From positions 2,480,001 to 2,544,000 of the forward strand of contig NZ_VWWO01000001.1 in the NCBI RefSeq assembly GCF_011752935.1: a stretch of DNA of 64,000 bases. Direction: 5' to 3'. A program made the position numbers and the translations under genes. This DNA is from Chitinophaga sp. Cy-1792. Its GTDB lineage: Bacteria; Bacteroidota; Bacteroidia; Chitinophagales; Chitinophagaceae. Below the pieces are notes generated by a model. It did not search any database. It saw only the letters and a list, made by a program, of their open reading frames with translations, and was not told where the DNA came from. Shown here one piece after another: positions 9,471-18,546 of this stretch (positions are counted from its first letter, which is position 1; each line of letters begins with the position of its first letter).

Positions 9471-9812
9471 ATGTACGAAAGACAATTGATCTTTAGTTGG
9501 GCGATACTGATTTTTGTAGTGCTGGTAATGGCGGCGGTGATTTATTACATCCGGGCCCGGCATAAGGAACGTTTAGAGCTAATCAGAAGAGGTGATTATG
9601 TGTTTGAGAGCAATTACCTGGAAAACCAAAAGTATTCGGCATTGAGTAAAGGAATTGTCTTACTCTCCCTGACGTTTGGATTGGTGCTGGCATATATTTT
9701 AAGCGGAAGCTTTTTGCCATCGTTCTTCCTCCTTTGTCCATTCTGTTTGCTTGGTTGTACAGGCATCGGGATGATGTTGTACTATTTCATCCTGCAAAGA
9801 AAGCTGAAGTAA
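9471..9812 (+). CDS. Small membrane protein, DUF6249-like
   Basis: This 113-residue protein has three hydrophobic segments: about residues 8-26 (SWAILIFVVLVMAAVIYYI), 60-80 (GIVLLSLTFGLVLAYILSG) and 84-106. Between the first two lies a basic stretch (RARHKERLELIRRGDYVFES). The RHKERLELIRRG element is common in small membrane proteins encoded beside ECF sigma factors in Bacteroidota (DUF6249). Only one base separates its stop from the sigma gene, so the two are cotranscribed and probably coupled. A membrane role in sensing or sigma control is inferred from position only. Confidence 0.75.
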   Translation: MYERQLIFSWAILIFVVLVMAAVIYYIRARHKERLELIRRGDYVFESNYLENQKYSALSKGIVLLSLTFGLVLAYILSGSFLPSFFLLCPFCLLGCTGIGMMLYYFILQRKLK

Positions 9813-9813
9813 G

Positions 9814-10356
9814 ATGCCGGCAAATATCCTGCAACTTGCCATAGCCGGAGATAGAAATGCTTTGAATCACCTGCTGGAAAAGCATAGAGATCTGGCATTT
9901 TCTGTGGCACTGAAATACATAAATAATACTGCTGATGCAGAAGATATTATTCAGAATGCATTTATCAAAGTTTTTCTTAACATCGGAAAGTTCAGACATG
10001 AAGCGGCTTTTTCTACCTGGCTCTATAAAATAATCTACTTTGAAGCGATACGTTTTATGAGTAAACAACAACGTATACGTACGATAGAAGAAGAAGTGAA
10101 AGACCAGGCACCCGTAGAAGAAAATGCAAATGTATTCCCCAATGAAAGAGGACTGGCATTAAAAAATGCAATGATTTGCCTGTCGGCAAATGAATACCTG
10201 GTAATGAACCTGTTTTATCTGCTGGAAAAAGAGATAACAGAGATACGCGAAATCACCGGGCAGTCGGCCGCTAATATCAAAGTGTTGTTGCACCGGGGCC
10301 GCAAAAAAGTAGCTGACTATATTTCCAATAATGAGGTAATAAGAAAAGATTTATGA
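9814..10356 (+). CDS. ECF sigma-70 factor
   Basis: This 180-residue ECF sigma factor has region 2 at about residues 8-75 (NALNHLLEKHRDLAFSVAL, ADAEDIIQNAFIKVFLNIGK, FSTWLYKIIYFEAIRFM) and region 4 at about 115-170 (LEKEITEIREITGQSAANIK followed by VLLHRGRKKV). It lacks the hydrophobic tail of the sigma factor at 7780 and belongs to a different subgroup. Its last bases overlap the next gene (ATGA), the usual arrangement for a sigma factor and its membrane partner. Downstream genes in the same direction encode a beta-barrel and a GLPGLI protein, probably part of its regulon. Confidence 0.93.
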   Translation: MPANILQLAIAGDRNALNHLLEKHRDLAFSVALKYINNTADAEDIIQNAFIKVFLNIGKFRHEAAFSTWLYKIIYFEAIRFMSKQQRIRTIEEEVKDQAPVEENANVFPNERGLALKNAMICLSANEYLVMNLFYLLEKEITEIREITGQSAANIKVLLHRGRKKVADYISNNEVIRKDL

Positions 10357-10676
10357 AAGACGACGCTATAAAACAATTCCTGGACGACAGCATTCTACCT
10401 GTTCCTTCCGCCAATTTCAATCATGTTGTGCTGAATGGCATTCCTGCCATACCAGCCAGGAAGAAGCGTTTCGTATCTTTCGATGAGCCGCTGATCATGA
10501 TACTTGTTTTTGGTGCCATTGCCCTGCTGTTATTCTTGCTGGTAGCACCTCCCAGAATGACTGGACTGTCGATAGTTTTGCCTGTCGCATTAGTCGTTTT
10601 TATGATACCCATAATGATTGTCGCATTTAATGCCCTGACAGCGAAGATGCTGAATGCTGCTGAAAAGCATAGCTGA
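10353..10676 (+). CDS. Small two-segment membrane protein, probable anti-sigma partner
   Basis: This 107-residue protein has a soluble N-terminus of about 45 residues (MKDDAIKQFLDDSILPVPSA) followed by two membrane segments at about 47-66 (EPLIMILVFGAIALLLFLLV) and 72-95. The ATG overlaps the sigma factor stop by four bases. Short membrane proteins coupled to an ECF gene commonly hold the sigma factor at the membrane. No zinc-binding HxxxCxxC anti-sigma motif is present, so the assignment rests on position and topology. Confidence 0.75.
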   Translation: MKDDAIKQFLDDSILPVPSANFNHVVLNGIPAIPARKKRFVSFDEPLIMILVFGAIALLLFLLVAPPRMTGLSIVLPVALVVFMIPIMIVAFNALTAKMLNAAEKHS

Positions 10677-10711
10677 TTAATCCTGCTTATTCATCTCCCC
10701 AACAACTGACT

Positions 10712-13477
10712 ATGAAAAGAGTAGCTACCCTCATGTCCATAATGTTGGGCCTGACCCTTCATGTGATAGCACAAAACAGTATACAAGGAATCGTAACAGA
10801 TGGTACGCGACAGGAAGTAATGATCAATACGGCTGTGATATTGATAAAGGCCAGAGATTCTATGTTGGTCCAAGCCGTGAGAACAGGTAATGACGGGCGT
10901 TTCCAGATAAATAAAATAGATACCGGAAAATATATAGTGTTGATTTCATATGCTAACTATGCCGACTATACGGAATTTGTATATCTGCAAACTGCACAAC
11001 AACAAATAGACCTGGGCAAAATCGCCATGACCACAAAAGCACACCTGTTACAGGAAGTGGTGGTCAGAAAAGAGCTGGGCGCCATCATCATCAAAGGTGA
11101 TACCACCGAGTTTGTCGCCGACAGCTTTCGCCTGCAACCCAATGCCTCCGTGGAAGAGCTGCTGGCCAGACTGCCGGGATTACAGGTCGATAAAGACGGG
11201 AACATTACTGCACAGGGAGCAGCTGTAAAGAAAGTGTTGGTAGATGGAGAAGAATTTTTTGGAGATGATCCCACATTGGTAACCCGAAACCTCCGCGCAG
11301 ACATGATTGACAAGGTACAGGTATATGAGAAAAAATCTGATATGGCGGTAGCAACAGGTATCAATGACGGGAAGCAGGAGAAAACCATCAATCTGCAATT
11401 AAAAGAAAACAGCAAAAGGGGGATGTTTGGTAAGATATCTGTCGGTGGCGGATTGCAGGGGTATTTTGAAGAACAGGCCATGATTAATTTTTTCCGCGGT
11501 AAACAGAAGGTTTCCGTGTATGGAACATTGGGAAATACGGGCCGCATCGGGCTTGGCTGGCAGGATAATGAAAAATTGAGCGTACAGCGGGATGAGTCGG
11601 TGACAAAAGACAATGAACTCGACTCCTGGAGCGGCAACTATGAAGGGCAGGGTATTCCATTGGCACAAACAGGAGGCTTTCACTTCAATGACAGATGGAG
11701 CGAAGATAAACAGGCCATCAACCTGAATTACAAGGTGGGGAATTTGATGATCGACGGAGAAAGTAATACAATAGCGCAGAATAATCTCCCCGGCAGCATT
11801 ATATACAGCAGCACAAATCAGGCATTCAAAAATAATATCTTCAAAAATAAACTACTGGGTGAGTATGAAATAAAAGCAGATTCATCTACCCGTATAAAAG
11901 TTAATGTTAGTGGTATATTGAATCATAAAACAACGGATAATCAATACCATGTTAAAACATATGATGGAGATAGCAGTCTTTTAAATACCGGTAGGCGGCA
12001 ACTCAGTAATAGCAGCGATCTTGGTAATATCAATACTATGGTAATGATAGAACGAAGTATGAAAAAGAAAGGCAGAAAACTGGCCTTGTTTCTTCATGAA
12101 AATTATATCAATGAAAATTCGGCAGGCATTGTAAAAGCACAGAGCGATTTTTATTATGGTGTGGATAAGCGGGACAGCACAGCGTTATTGGACCAACGTA
12201 AGACGGCCGTTTCAAAATCGCTGTACCTGGATGGTAAAATCGTATATACGGAACCGTTATCAAGGCGGGTGGTAATGGTGTGGAATTACGGGCTGTCCGT
12301 TAATGCCAGTAATGCAGATATGAACGCATATAACAAATCTGCTGAAGGGTTTTATAATCAACCGGACAGCGCCTTCAGCAATAGTTACGCCTTTAGTCAG
12401 CTAATAAACCAGGGGGGTATTGCTTTTTCTGTAAACAGTAATAAAGTGCATTTTAATTTCGGTACGGATGCAGGCCTCACCAACTGGACCCAGACCAATC
12501 ATTATACGGGCAATAGCAATCAGCGTTCCTTTGTTAACTGGTACCCTTCAGCTGATCTGACCTATGTTTTCAGGATGCAGCAATCTATCGGCGTGTACTA
12601 TAACGGCACCACGAAAATGCCTGCTATTAACCAGGTGCAACCAGTGCTGAATAATACAGACCCGCTGAATGTATACGTGGGTAACCCTGCGCTGGACCCT
12701 TATTATACGAATGTGATGGGCATAAGATATAACACCTATCAGCCTTTGAGCGGAAAGTATCTCTTCAGCAATTTTAATTATTCCTTTTCCGGCAATCAGA
12801 TTACGACTAATACAATAACAGATCTCTCCGGAAAAAATATTTATTCATATATGAATGTTGGTGGAAATAACCGCTACTGGGGATACCTGGGCCTTGGCAA
12901 AAAAATGGACCGGTTCAATGCCAATGCTGGTATCAACCTTGGAGTGAATGGAGAACGAGGCGTGAATTTCAGCAATGGTGTACGGAATATCCTGCATTAC
13001 CATAATTACAACGCAGAGATATACGCAAACCAGTACCTGAAAGACAGGTATGATGTTAGTCTGGCGCTGAATGCCGCCTGGAATACCAGTGCTTCTTCCC
13101 TGCAACAGCAGGCGCCTGTGAATTACTGGACGGGGACTATCTCTCCGGCGCTGACTGTTTTCCTGCCCGGCAAACTCCAGCTGCATACAGAAGTAAAATA
13201 TTATATCCGGCAGCGAACTAACATTTTCAGTGATAACCTGAACGTGCTCTTGTGTAATGCGTGGATCGGTAAAAAGTTCCTGAAAGAGGATGCATTGCTG
13301 GTGAAGGTTTCCGGCAATGACCTGCTAAACCGGAACAAAGGTTTCAATCGCTTTGTGGGCGGCAGTTCCATGGTGCAGAACAGTTATACTACGGTGCAGC
13401 GTTTCTTTCTATTGTCCGTTACCTGGAACTTCATTCAGCGGACAGCGGTGCAAAATGGTAATCCTTCATCAAAATAA
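10712..13477 (+). CDS. Outer-membrane beta-barrel protein (TonB-receptor-like) with carboxypeptidase-like N-domain
   Basis: This 921-residue protein has signal peptide MKRVATLMSIMLGLTLHVIA, a carboxypeptidase regulatory-like domain (IQGIVTDGTRQEVMINTAVI), a plug-like region (NASVEELLARLPGLQVDKDG, VKKVLVDGEEFFGDDP) and a long barrel rich in Asn, Tyr and aromatic strand ends. It lacks the SusC signature and the TonB box is not obvious. This fits the 'outer membrane beta-barrel family' often found with GLPGLI proteins. It begins 35 bp after the anti-sigma candidate and ends 10 bp before the GLPGLI gene. The ligand is unknown; peptide or metal uptake are usual guesses for this pairing, not shown here. 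Confidence 0.85.
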   Translation: MKRVATLMSIMLGLTLHVIAQNSIQGIVTDGTRQEVMINTAVILIKARDSMLVQAVRTGNDGRFQINKIDTGKYIVLISYANYADYTEFVYLQTAQQQIDLGKIAMTTKAHLLQEVVVRKELGAIIIKGDTTEFVADSFRLQPNASVEELLARLPGLQVDKDGNITAQGAAVKKVLVDGEEFFGDDPTLVTRNLRADMIDKVQVYEKKSDMAVATGINDGKQEKTINLQLKENSKRGMFGKISVGGGLQGYFEEQAMINFFRGKQKVSVYGTLGNTGRIGLGWQDNEKLSVQRDESVTKDNELDSWSGNYEGQGIPLAQTGGFHFNDRWSEDKQAINLNYKVGNLMIDGESNTIAQNNLPGSIIYSSTNQAFKNNIFKNKLLGEYEIKADSSTRIKVNVSGILNHKTTDNQYHVKTYDGDSSLLNTGRRQLSNSSDLGNINTMVMIERSMKKKGRKLALFLHENYINENSAGIVKAQSDFYYGVDKRDSTALLDQRKTAVSKSLYLDGKIVYTEPLSRRVVMVWNYGLSVNASNADMNAYNKSAEGFYNQPDSAFSNSYAFSQLINQGGIAFSVNSNKVHFNFGTDAGLTNWTQTNHYTGNSNQRSFVNWYPSADLTYVFRMQQSIGVYYNGTTKMPAINQVQPVLNNTDPLNVYVGNPALDPYYTNVMGIRYNTYQPLSGKYLFSNFNYSFSGNQITTNTITDLSGKNIYSYMNVGGNNRYWGYLGLGKKMDRFNANAGINLGVNGERGVNFSNGVRNILHYHNYNAEIYANQYLKDRYDVSLALNAAWNTSASSLQQQAPVNYWTGTISPALTVFLPGKLQLHTEVKYYIRQRTNIFSDNLNVLLCNAWIGKKFLKEDALLVKVSGNDLLNRNKGFNRFVGGSSMVQNSYTTVQRFFLLSVTWNFIQRTAVQNGNPSSK

Positions 13478-13487
13478 TATCTACGTT

Positions 13488-14246
13488 ATGAGAAGTTTCC
13501 TTAAAGTATTTATTTGTCTGCAATTGTTGACGGTAATGGGATGGGCGCAGTCGCCCGTTATACTCACCGAAGGTAAAATACTGTTTGAAAGAAAGGTGAA
13601 TGCCTATAGTCTGATGAATGAGATGAGCGATAAAGGAGGGCTCACAAAGGAGAAGGTGGAGGCTTATAAGAGTAGCAATCCTGCTTTCCGGGTGAATCAG
13701 TTTACGCTGGTGTTTAAGAATGGCCAGACGCTTTACCAGGGCGCTCCGGGAGATAATACAACCGCGGTTTCCACAGACGAATGGTTTATCATGGTGGGTG
13801 GTGATAATGTGGTATTTACTGATTTAAATAGTCAGATGATGGCAGCGGAGAAGCATGTATGCAGCAATTCCTTTGTGGTGGCGGATAGTATCCGCAGGAT
13901 AGCCTGGAAGATTACCAGCGAGGTGCGGAATATTGCCGGGTTTCAATGCAGGAGGGCGAATGCGTTGATCATGGATTCAGTATATGTAGTGGCTTTCTAT
14001 ACAACAGAGATTCCGACTGCTGGTGGCCCGGAGTCGTTTTGTGGATTGCCGGGAATGATACTGGGGCTGGCATTGCCTGATGAGCATGTGACCTGGTTTG
14101 CAAAGGAAGTGTATTCCAGTGGCCAGGATATTTCCTATACACCTAAAAAAGCCATTACGCAGCAGCAGTTTGCAGATAAAGTGAGGGATATGACAAAGGG
14201 ATGGGGCCCGATAGCGCCGCTGGTTGCGAGGAAAGCGGCGCTATAA
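13488..14246 (+). CDS. GLPGLI family exported protein
   Basis: This 252-residue protein has signal peptide MRSFLKVFICLQLLTVMGWA (start at 13488; the open frame extends upstream inside the barrel gene but lacks a leader there). The family hallmark is present near residue 185 as GGPESFCGLPGMILGLALPD, with Met replacing Leu in GLPGLI. The N-terminal part has GKILFERKVNAY and FTLVFKNGQTLY, also typical. The family is exported and of unknown biochemical role; it nearly always sits next to an outer-membrane barrel, as here. It is last in the operon; the inverted repeat at 14294-14351 could terminate it. Confidence 0.9.
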   Translation: MRSFLKVFICLQLLTVMGWAQSPVILTEGKILFERKVNAYSLMNEMSDKGGLTKEKVEAYKSSNPAFRVNQFTLVFKNGQTLYQGAPGDNTTAVSTDEWFIMVGGDNVVFTDLNSQMMAAEKHVCSNSFVVADSIRRIAWKITSEVRNIAGFQCRRANALIMDSVYVVAFYTTEIPTAGGPESFCGLPGMILGLALPDEHVTWFAKEVYSSGQDISYTPKKAITQQQFADKVRDMTKGWGPIAPLVARKAAL

Positions 14247-14293
14247 CAACGTTTTGTAATCATTTTTAAGGATGTCTCAGCCAGATTTAACTG

Positions 14294-14351
14294 GCGGTAG
14301 TCTACCGCGCGCAGCGCGGAACAAACCAACCGATACCGAAGGTGTCGGTTG
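14294..14351. repeat. Left arm of inverted repeat flanking the alpha-galactosidase gene
   Basis: Three hairpins lie in a row: GCGGTA-GTC-TACCGC (14294-14308), CCGCGC-GCA-GCGCGG (14305-14319, sharing bases with the first) and CAACCGATACC-GAA-GGTGTCGGTTG (14327-14351, one G.U pair). Bases 14306-14351 recur inverted at 15683-15728 with 45 of 46 identical. The pattern is like a REP-type palindromic element; it may also act as terminator for the GLPGLI operon, although no T-run follows. Confidence 0.8.
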
Positions 14352-14426
14352 CAAATAAATTGTAATTATAGATTATCATAATTAAATTTACTGTTCCCGA
14401 AAGACGTAAACAGTAAATTAGTATCA

Positions 14427-15656
14427 ATGATAAACAGGAACATGAAGAAAGCCCTGGTGGCTGTCAGTATGCTGTGCATGTCGCAGTTTTCGATGGCCCA
14501 GGAGTCGCCGGCCAAACCACAGACGCCTATTATGGGTTGGGCCAGCTGGAATAATTTCCGCGTCAATATCAACGAAAAAATAATCAGGGAAGAAGCCGAT
14601 GCCATGGTGCGCAGTGGTTTGAAAGATGCCGGCTACAATTATATCAATGTGGACGATGGTTTCTTTGGTGGCAGGAATGAAAAAGGAGAGCTGCTGCATA
14701 ACCGCCAGCGGTTTCCCGGTGGGATGAAGCAGCTGTCGGACTATATACACAGCAAGGGCCTGAAAGCGGGCATCTATGCAGAGGCCGGGGTGAATACCTG
14801 TGCTTCCATCTGGGATGCCGATACCATCGGCTCCGGCTCCGGACTTTATGGCCACGATGAAAAAGACCTGACCACCTTACTCAAAACATGGGGGTATGAC
14901 TTCCTGAAAGTAGACTGGTGTGGCGGTAAAGATCTTGGTTTGGATGAACAATTGCGATACACGCAGATTTCGGACTGGATTAAGCGCATTAAACCGGAGG
15001 TGGTATTCAATATATGCCGCTGGCAGTTTCCGGGCAAATGGGCGCCGCTGGTAGGGGATTCCTGGCGTATCTCCGGCGATATCAACAATGACTTTGCCTC
15101 TATATTGCGCATTATAAACCTCAATGCAGATCTTTGGAAGTATTGCTCTCCGGGGCACTTCAATGACATGGACATGCTGCAGGTAGGCCGTGGAATGAGC
15201 TTTGAGGAAGATAAAAGTCATTTCTCCATGTGGTGTATCCTCAATTCGCCTTTGTTACTTGGTAATGATCTCCGGAAAATATCTAAAGAAACATTATCTA
15301 TCATTACCAACAAGGAAGTGATAGCCCTGAACCAGGACCCACTGTGTTATCAGGCCAGGAAATTCAGCGATACATTGGGTGTGCAGGTATGGGCGAAGCC
15401 ACTGGTCAGCGTGATGAGCGGAGCAGTAGGTGTAGCCTTGCTGAATACCAGCAATGCACCGGTAACCGCAGAACTGAACATCGCTGCGGTAGGCTTAAAC
15501 CCTGATAAGCCTTTTGTTGTGCGCGACCTGTGGAAACATAAAGATACCAAGGGTTCCCGCAATAAGAAGCTGGTGTATGAGTTGCCGGCGCATGGTGTGG
15601 TGGTGCTGAAAGTGAGTGGTAGCAGTGTGCCGTTTAATGTTTTTACAAAGAGTTAA
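14427..15656 (+). CDS. Alpha-galactosidase-like glycoside hydrolase, family GH27
   Basis: This 409-residue exported enzyme has a leader (NRNMKKALVAVSMLCMSQ) with likely cleavage after SMA. The GH27 barrel follows: TPIMGWASWNNFRVN at the start, YNYINVDDGFFGG, then the nucleophile motif FLKVDWCGG (Asp near residue 162) and the acid/base region DSWRISGD (Asp near 218). HFNDMDMLQVG and LNSPLLLGNDLRKIS are also standard. A small C-terminal beta-domain (about 320-400) completes the usual length. The family releases terminal alpha-galactose; a few members act on beta-L-arabinopyranose or alpha-N-acetylgalactosamine. It is monocistronic and bracketed by an inverted repeat. The ATG at 14442 (MKKALVAV) is an alternative start. 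Confidence 0.92.
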   Translation: MINRNMKKALVAVSMLCMSQFSMAQESPAKPQTPIMGWASWNNFRVNINEKIIREEADAMVRSGLKDAGYNYINVDDGFFGGRNEKGELLHNRQRFPGGMKQLSDYIHSKGLKAGIYAEAGVNTCASIWDADTIGSGSGLYGHDEKDLTTLLKTWGYDFLKVDWCGGKDLGLDEQLRYTQISDWIKRIKPEVVFNICRWQFPGKWAPLVGDSWRISGDINNDFASILRIINLNADLWKYCSPGHFNDMDMLQVGRGMSFEEDKSHFSMWCILNSPLLLGNDLRKISKETLSIITNKEVIALNQDPLCYQARKFSDTLGVQVWAKPLVSVMSGAVGVALLNTSNAPVTAELNIAAVGLNPDKPFVVRDLWKHKDTKGSRNKKLVYELPAHGVVVLKVSGSSVPFNVFTKS

Positions 15657-15682
15657 TAAAAAGATTTACCAGCGGTATCAGC

Positions 15683-15744
15683 CAACCGACACCTTTGGTA
15701 TCGGTTGGTTTGTTCCGCGCTGCGCGCGCGGGGGCTATCGCCCC
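15683..15744. repeat. Right arm of inverted repeat flanking the alpha-galactosidase gene, plus hairpin
   Basis: Bases 15683-15728 are the reverse complement of 14306-14351 with one mismatch. A further hairpin GGGGC-TATC-GCCCC follows at 15731-15744. Together they sit between the convergent GH27 and amidohydrolase genes, so they may double as a two-way terminator. Repeat arms this similar on either side of a single gene suggest a dispersed palindromic element inserted twice, or a mobile unit carrying the gene. Confidence 0.8.
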
Positions 15745-15765
15745 ATAAAATATTTCAGATAATTA

Positions 15766-17097
15766 CTAGTAAACGATCTGCCCTTTATTTATCAATGATT
15801 TTACAGGAGATATCCTGGATACTGCCTCTGCGGAGCAGCTGGCATCTATCAGCACCATATCGGCGGTATCGCCGGCTTTAGGCCATTGCTGATTGCCTTT
15901 GTCGTCGAGTGGTAAGATGTTGCCGGTGGCCAGTTTCAGGCTCCTGGACAACAGGAACTCAGACGAGTAGCCGTATAGCTGCGCCATGGTATTGGCTTTT
16001 TCCAATACGCTGCCGGAGCCGAATGTGCTCCAGTGGTCGATGATACTGTCGTTGCCCGTCATAACGTTTACATTGTATTTGTACAGCGTAGGTATAGGCA
16101 TAATAAGCCCGCCGAATGGAATAGTGGAAACGATGCCCACGCCGGCAGCACTCAGCGCCTCTGCCAGTGATTCCTGTTTTGCCTTATCTACTCTTGCCAG
16201 TGCAAAAGCGTGGCTGACAAAGGTTTTGTTTCTCAAAGCCGGATTTTCGTTTACCTTTTTGATCAGGTATTCGATGGTTTTTACCCCTGATTCCCCTTGT
16301 TCATGCAGATGTATGTCGATGCCCTTGTTGTTGTCCAGCGCGAGTTGTACGGTGAAGTCCATCGTTTTCTCGATGGCGCCGTCGATGCTGTAAGGGTCGA
16401 GGCCACCGATATAGTCAATACCCATTTTAGCGGCTTCTTTCAGGTAGGGTACGGAATCGGTGTAGTAGACGCCGTGCTGCGGGAAGGCTACCAGCTCCGC
16501 GCCGAAGGTGGCCTTTTTATTTTCCAGCGCTTTTTGCAGGTGCAGGAGTGATTGCAGTTTTGAAGTAGGTTCAATGTTGACATGACTTCTGGCGTAGTTG
16601 GAGCCTTTGGACTGTAGTAGTTCTATCAGCTTTTCTGCGTGCAGGGTAGATGTTTTGAGCATTTCCGGCAGGATCTGCTGTTCCAGTGCTATCATGCCTT
16701 TTACGCCGCCCTGTGGTCTTCTTGTTGCCTGCCACTGGCCGCCGTAGAATGTTTTATCCAGATGGATGTGCATGTCTCTGAAGGCAGGGAGCATGAGCCA
16801 TCCTTTTGCGTCTATCGCCTGGGTATCATTAGGTTTATTTGCAGAGATACCGGTGATTTTTCCATCTTTGATGGATACACAGTATAACTCTGTTTTTGTG
16901 TGTACAACCTCCCCTTCCTCATAAACAAAGCCAGTTTCCAGTCGTACGTTTTTTAGCAGGTAGCCCTTGCTGCCATGGGATGCCTCAGCAGCCAGCGCTG
17001 TGGCCGATCCCAGCAGGCCGGAGGTAAATGCTATGCCTGCCAGACCCAGTCCAGACATCTTTAAAAAATCCTTGCGGGATATTTCCGTTTTCTTCAT
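15766..17097 (-). CDS. Exported amidohydrolase, cytosine deaminase-like
   Basis: A metal-dependent amidohydrolase of about 443 residues. The N-terminus reads MKKTEISRKDFLKMSGLGLA, a Tat-like leader with RK in place of RR, followed by a hydrophobic stretch, so it is probably exported folded. Motifs: FRDMHIHLDKT (metal-binding HxH near residue 115, with the LDK that marks the cytosine deaminase/isopropylammelide group), IDIHLHEQGESG, FVSHAFAL and TGNDSIIDHW. It is a close paralogue of the divergently read gene at 17284, which lacks the leader. Start at 17097 chosen because it opens on the leader; 17109 is also ATG. The substrate is unknown, probably a cyclic amidine or amide such as a pyrimidine. 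Confidence 0.85.
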   Translation of the reverse strand: MKKTEISRKDFLKMSGLGLAGIAFTSGLLGSATALAAEASHGSKGYLLKNVRLETGFVYEEGEVVHTKTELYCVSIKDGKITGISANKPNDTQAIDAKGWLMLPAFRDMHIHLDKTFYGGQWQATRRPQGGVKGMIALEQQILPEMLKTSTLHAEKLIELLQSKGSNYARSHVNIEPTSKLQSLLHLQKALENKKATFGAELVAFPQHGVYYTDSVPYLKEAAKMGIDYIGGLDPYSIDGAIEKTMDFTVQLALDNNKGIDIHLHEQGESGVKTIEYLIKKVNENPALRNKTFVSHAFALARVDKAKQESLAEALSAAGVGIVSTIPFGGLIMPIPTLYKYNVNVMTGNDSIIDHWSTFGSGSVLEKANTMAQLYGYSSEFLLSRSLKLATGNILPLDDKGNQQWPKAGDTADMVLIDASCSAEAVSRISPVKSLINKGQIVY

Positions 17098-17165
17098 AGT
17101 CCCCATCATTTTTTTACAAAAGTAACTTTCCTGCTCCCGGGGAGCGTGTAGGATTCATGACATAG

Positions 17166-17212
17166 CTTGAAAGATTTATAACTAATGCCAGAGGATTTAT
17201 AAATCTTTCAAG
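17166..17212. promoter_or_regulatory. Long palindrome between divergent amidohydrolase genes, probable operator
   Basis: CTTGAAAGATTTATAA (17166-17181) and its exact reverse complement TTATAAATCTTTCAAG (17197-17212) are separated by 15 bp. The site lies 69 bp upstream of the leftward gene and 72 bp upstream of the rightward gene, almost midway. Sixteen-bp arms two helical turns or more apart suggest a dimeric regulator serving both genes. No regulator gene adjoins; the nearest is the AraC protein at 19218. Confidence 0.6.
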
Positions 17213-17283
17213 TATCGGAATAGATACCACAAAGTTCCCGGGATATTAACCACGTACTTTGCTGTAGTAATCCGGAATAAAAA

Positions 17284-18516
17284 ATGGAACTAATGGAAAA
17301 CATAGCAAACGACAGCAGCTATACATTCAAAAATGTATTGCTGGAAACAGGATTTGAGTATGATGGTGAAGAAGTCGTGAAAACGAAAACCGCGCTGTTT
17401 TGTATAGAAATAGCCGGTGGTAAGATCAAAGCTATCAGCCCCAATGATCCTGGCAGAGACGCCATTGACGCCAAAGGACGACTCATGCTCCCCGCCTTTA
17501 AGGATATGCATGCCCACCTCGACAAAAATCTCTGGGGATTGCCATGGCAGGCGGTTTCTGAAAAGCGCAGGACCGTAAAGGACCAGATCGCCTACGAGCA
17601 GAAAATGATCCCGGAATGGCTGAAAACCTCCGTGAAACGCTCCGAACAGCTGATCGACTTTTTACAATCGAAAGGTACCACCTATATACGTTCTCACTTT
17701 AACATCGACCCTACCTCCGGCTTCGACTCCCTAAAGCACCTGGAAATTGCCCTGCAAAACAGGAAGAAAACGGTAGGAGCTGAGCTGGTAGCCTTCCCGC
17801 AGCATGGCGTGTTTTATACCAACACCGCCCCGCTGCTGAAAGAAGTGGTGAAAATGAACATCGATTTCATCGGCGGAGTAGACCCTTATTCCCTCGATGG
17901 CAGCATAGAAAAACCGATGGACCTGATCACACAGCTGGCGATAGACCATAACAAGGGCATCGATATTCACCTGCATGAAATTGGCGACAGTGGCGTAAAA
18001 ACAATCGAATATCTTATCAATAAAGCCAACGAAAACCCGGTGCTTCGTGGTAAAACCTTTGTGAGCCACGCTTTTACACTGGGGCACCTTTCCCAGATAG
18101 AAACGGAACGCATCGCAGCACGGCTGGGAGAAGCCGGCGTAGGTATCGTATCCTCCGTACCTTTTGGTAAAACCGTTATGCCAATACCTACCCTGAGAAA
18201 ACATGGGGTGGAAGTACTGGTAGGTAACGATAATATCATTGACCACTGGATCACCTTCGGGCCCGGCGACATGCTGCAGAAAGCCCGGCTCATTGCCAGT
18301 CTGTATGGCTATAGCTCCGAGTTTGCATTGTCAAGAACACTGGCGTATGCCACCAGGTATGTATTGCCGCTGGATGATAAAGGTAACCAGCAATGGCCGA
18401 AGGCGGGCGATGATGCCGACCTGGTGTTCCTGGAAGCATCCTGCTCTGCAGAAGCTGTATCAAGGGTTTCACCTGTTATGTCTGTTGTGCATAAAGGGAA
18501 TATTGTTTTCTCCTGA
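17284..18516 (+). CDS. Cytoplasmic amidohydrolase, cytosine deaminase-like
   Basis: A 410-residue paralogue of the exported enzyme at 15766, with the same motifs: FKDMHAHLDKN (near residue 77), DIHLHEIGDSG, FVSHAFTLGHL and GNDNIIDHWITFGPGD. There is no leader peptide, so it should act in the cytoplasm. The two share long identical blocks (for example GAELVAFPQHGV) and probably arose by duplication, followed by gain or loss of the export signal. A TACTTTG box lies about 30 bp upstream of the ATG. The pair may act on the same compound outside and inside the cytoplasm; this is inference. Confidence 0.85.
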   Translation: MELMENIANDSSYTFKNVLLETGFEYDGEEVVKTKTALFCIEIAGGKIKAISPNDPGRDAIDAKGRLMLPAFKDMHAHLDKNLWGLPWQAVSEKRRTVKDQIAYEQKMIPEWLKTSVKRSEQLIDFLQSKGTTYIRSHFNIDPTSGFDSLKHLEIALQNRKKTVGAELVAFPQHGVFYTNTAPLLKEVVKMNIDFIGGVDPYSLDGSIEKPMDLITQLAIDHNKGIDIHLHEIGDSGVKTIEYLINKANENPVLRGKTFVSHAFTLGHLSQIETERIAARLGEAGVGIVSSVPFGKTVMPIPTLRKHGVEVLVGNDNIIDHWITFGPGDMLQKARLIASLYGYSSEFALSRTLAYATRYVLPLDDKGNQQWPKAGDDADLVFLEASCSAEAVSRVSPVMSVVHKGNIVFS

Positions 18517-18546
18517 TTGGAAGCATGGTAATGGCCCGTTATAAAT

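Noticed and set aside
17731..18246. 171-codon minus-strand frame inside the cytosolic amidohydrolase gene
   Set aside because: Antisense shadow of a gene with clear family motifs.
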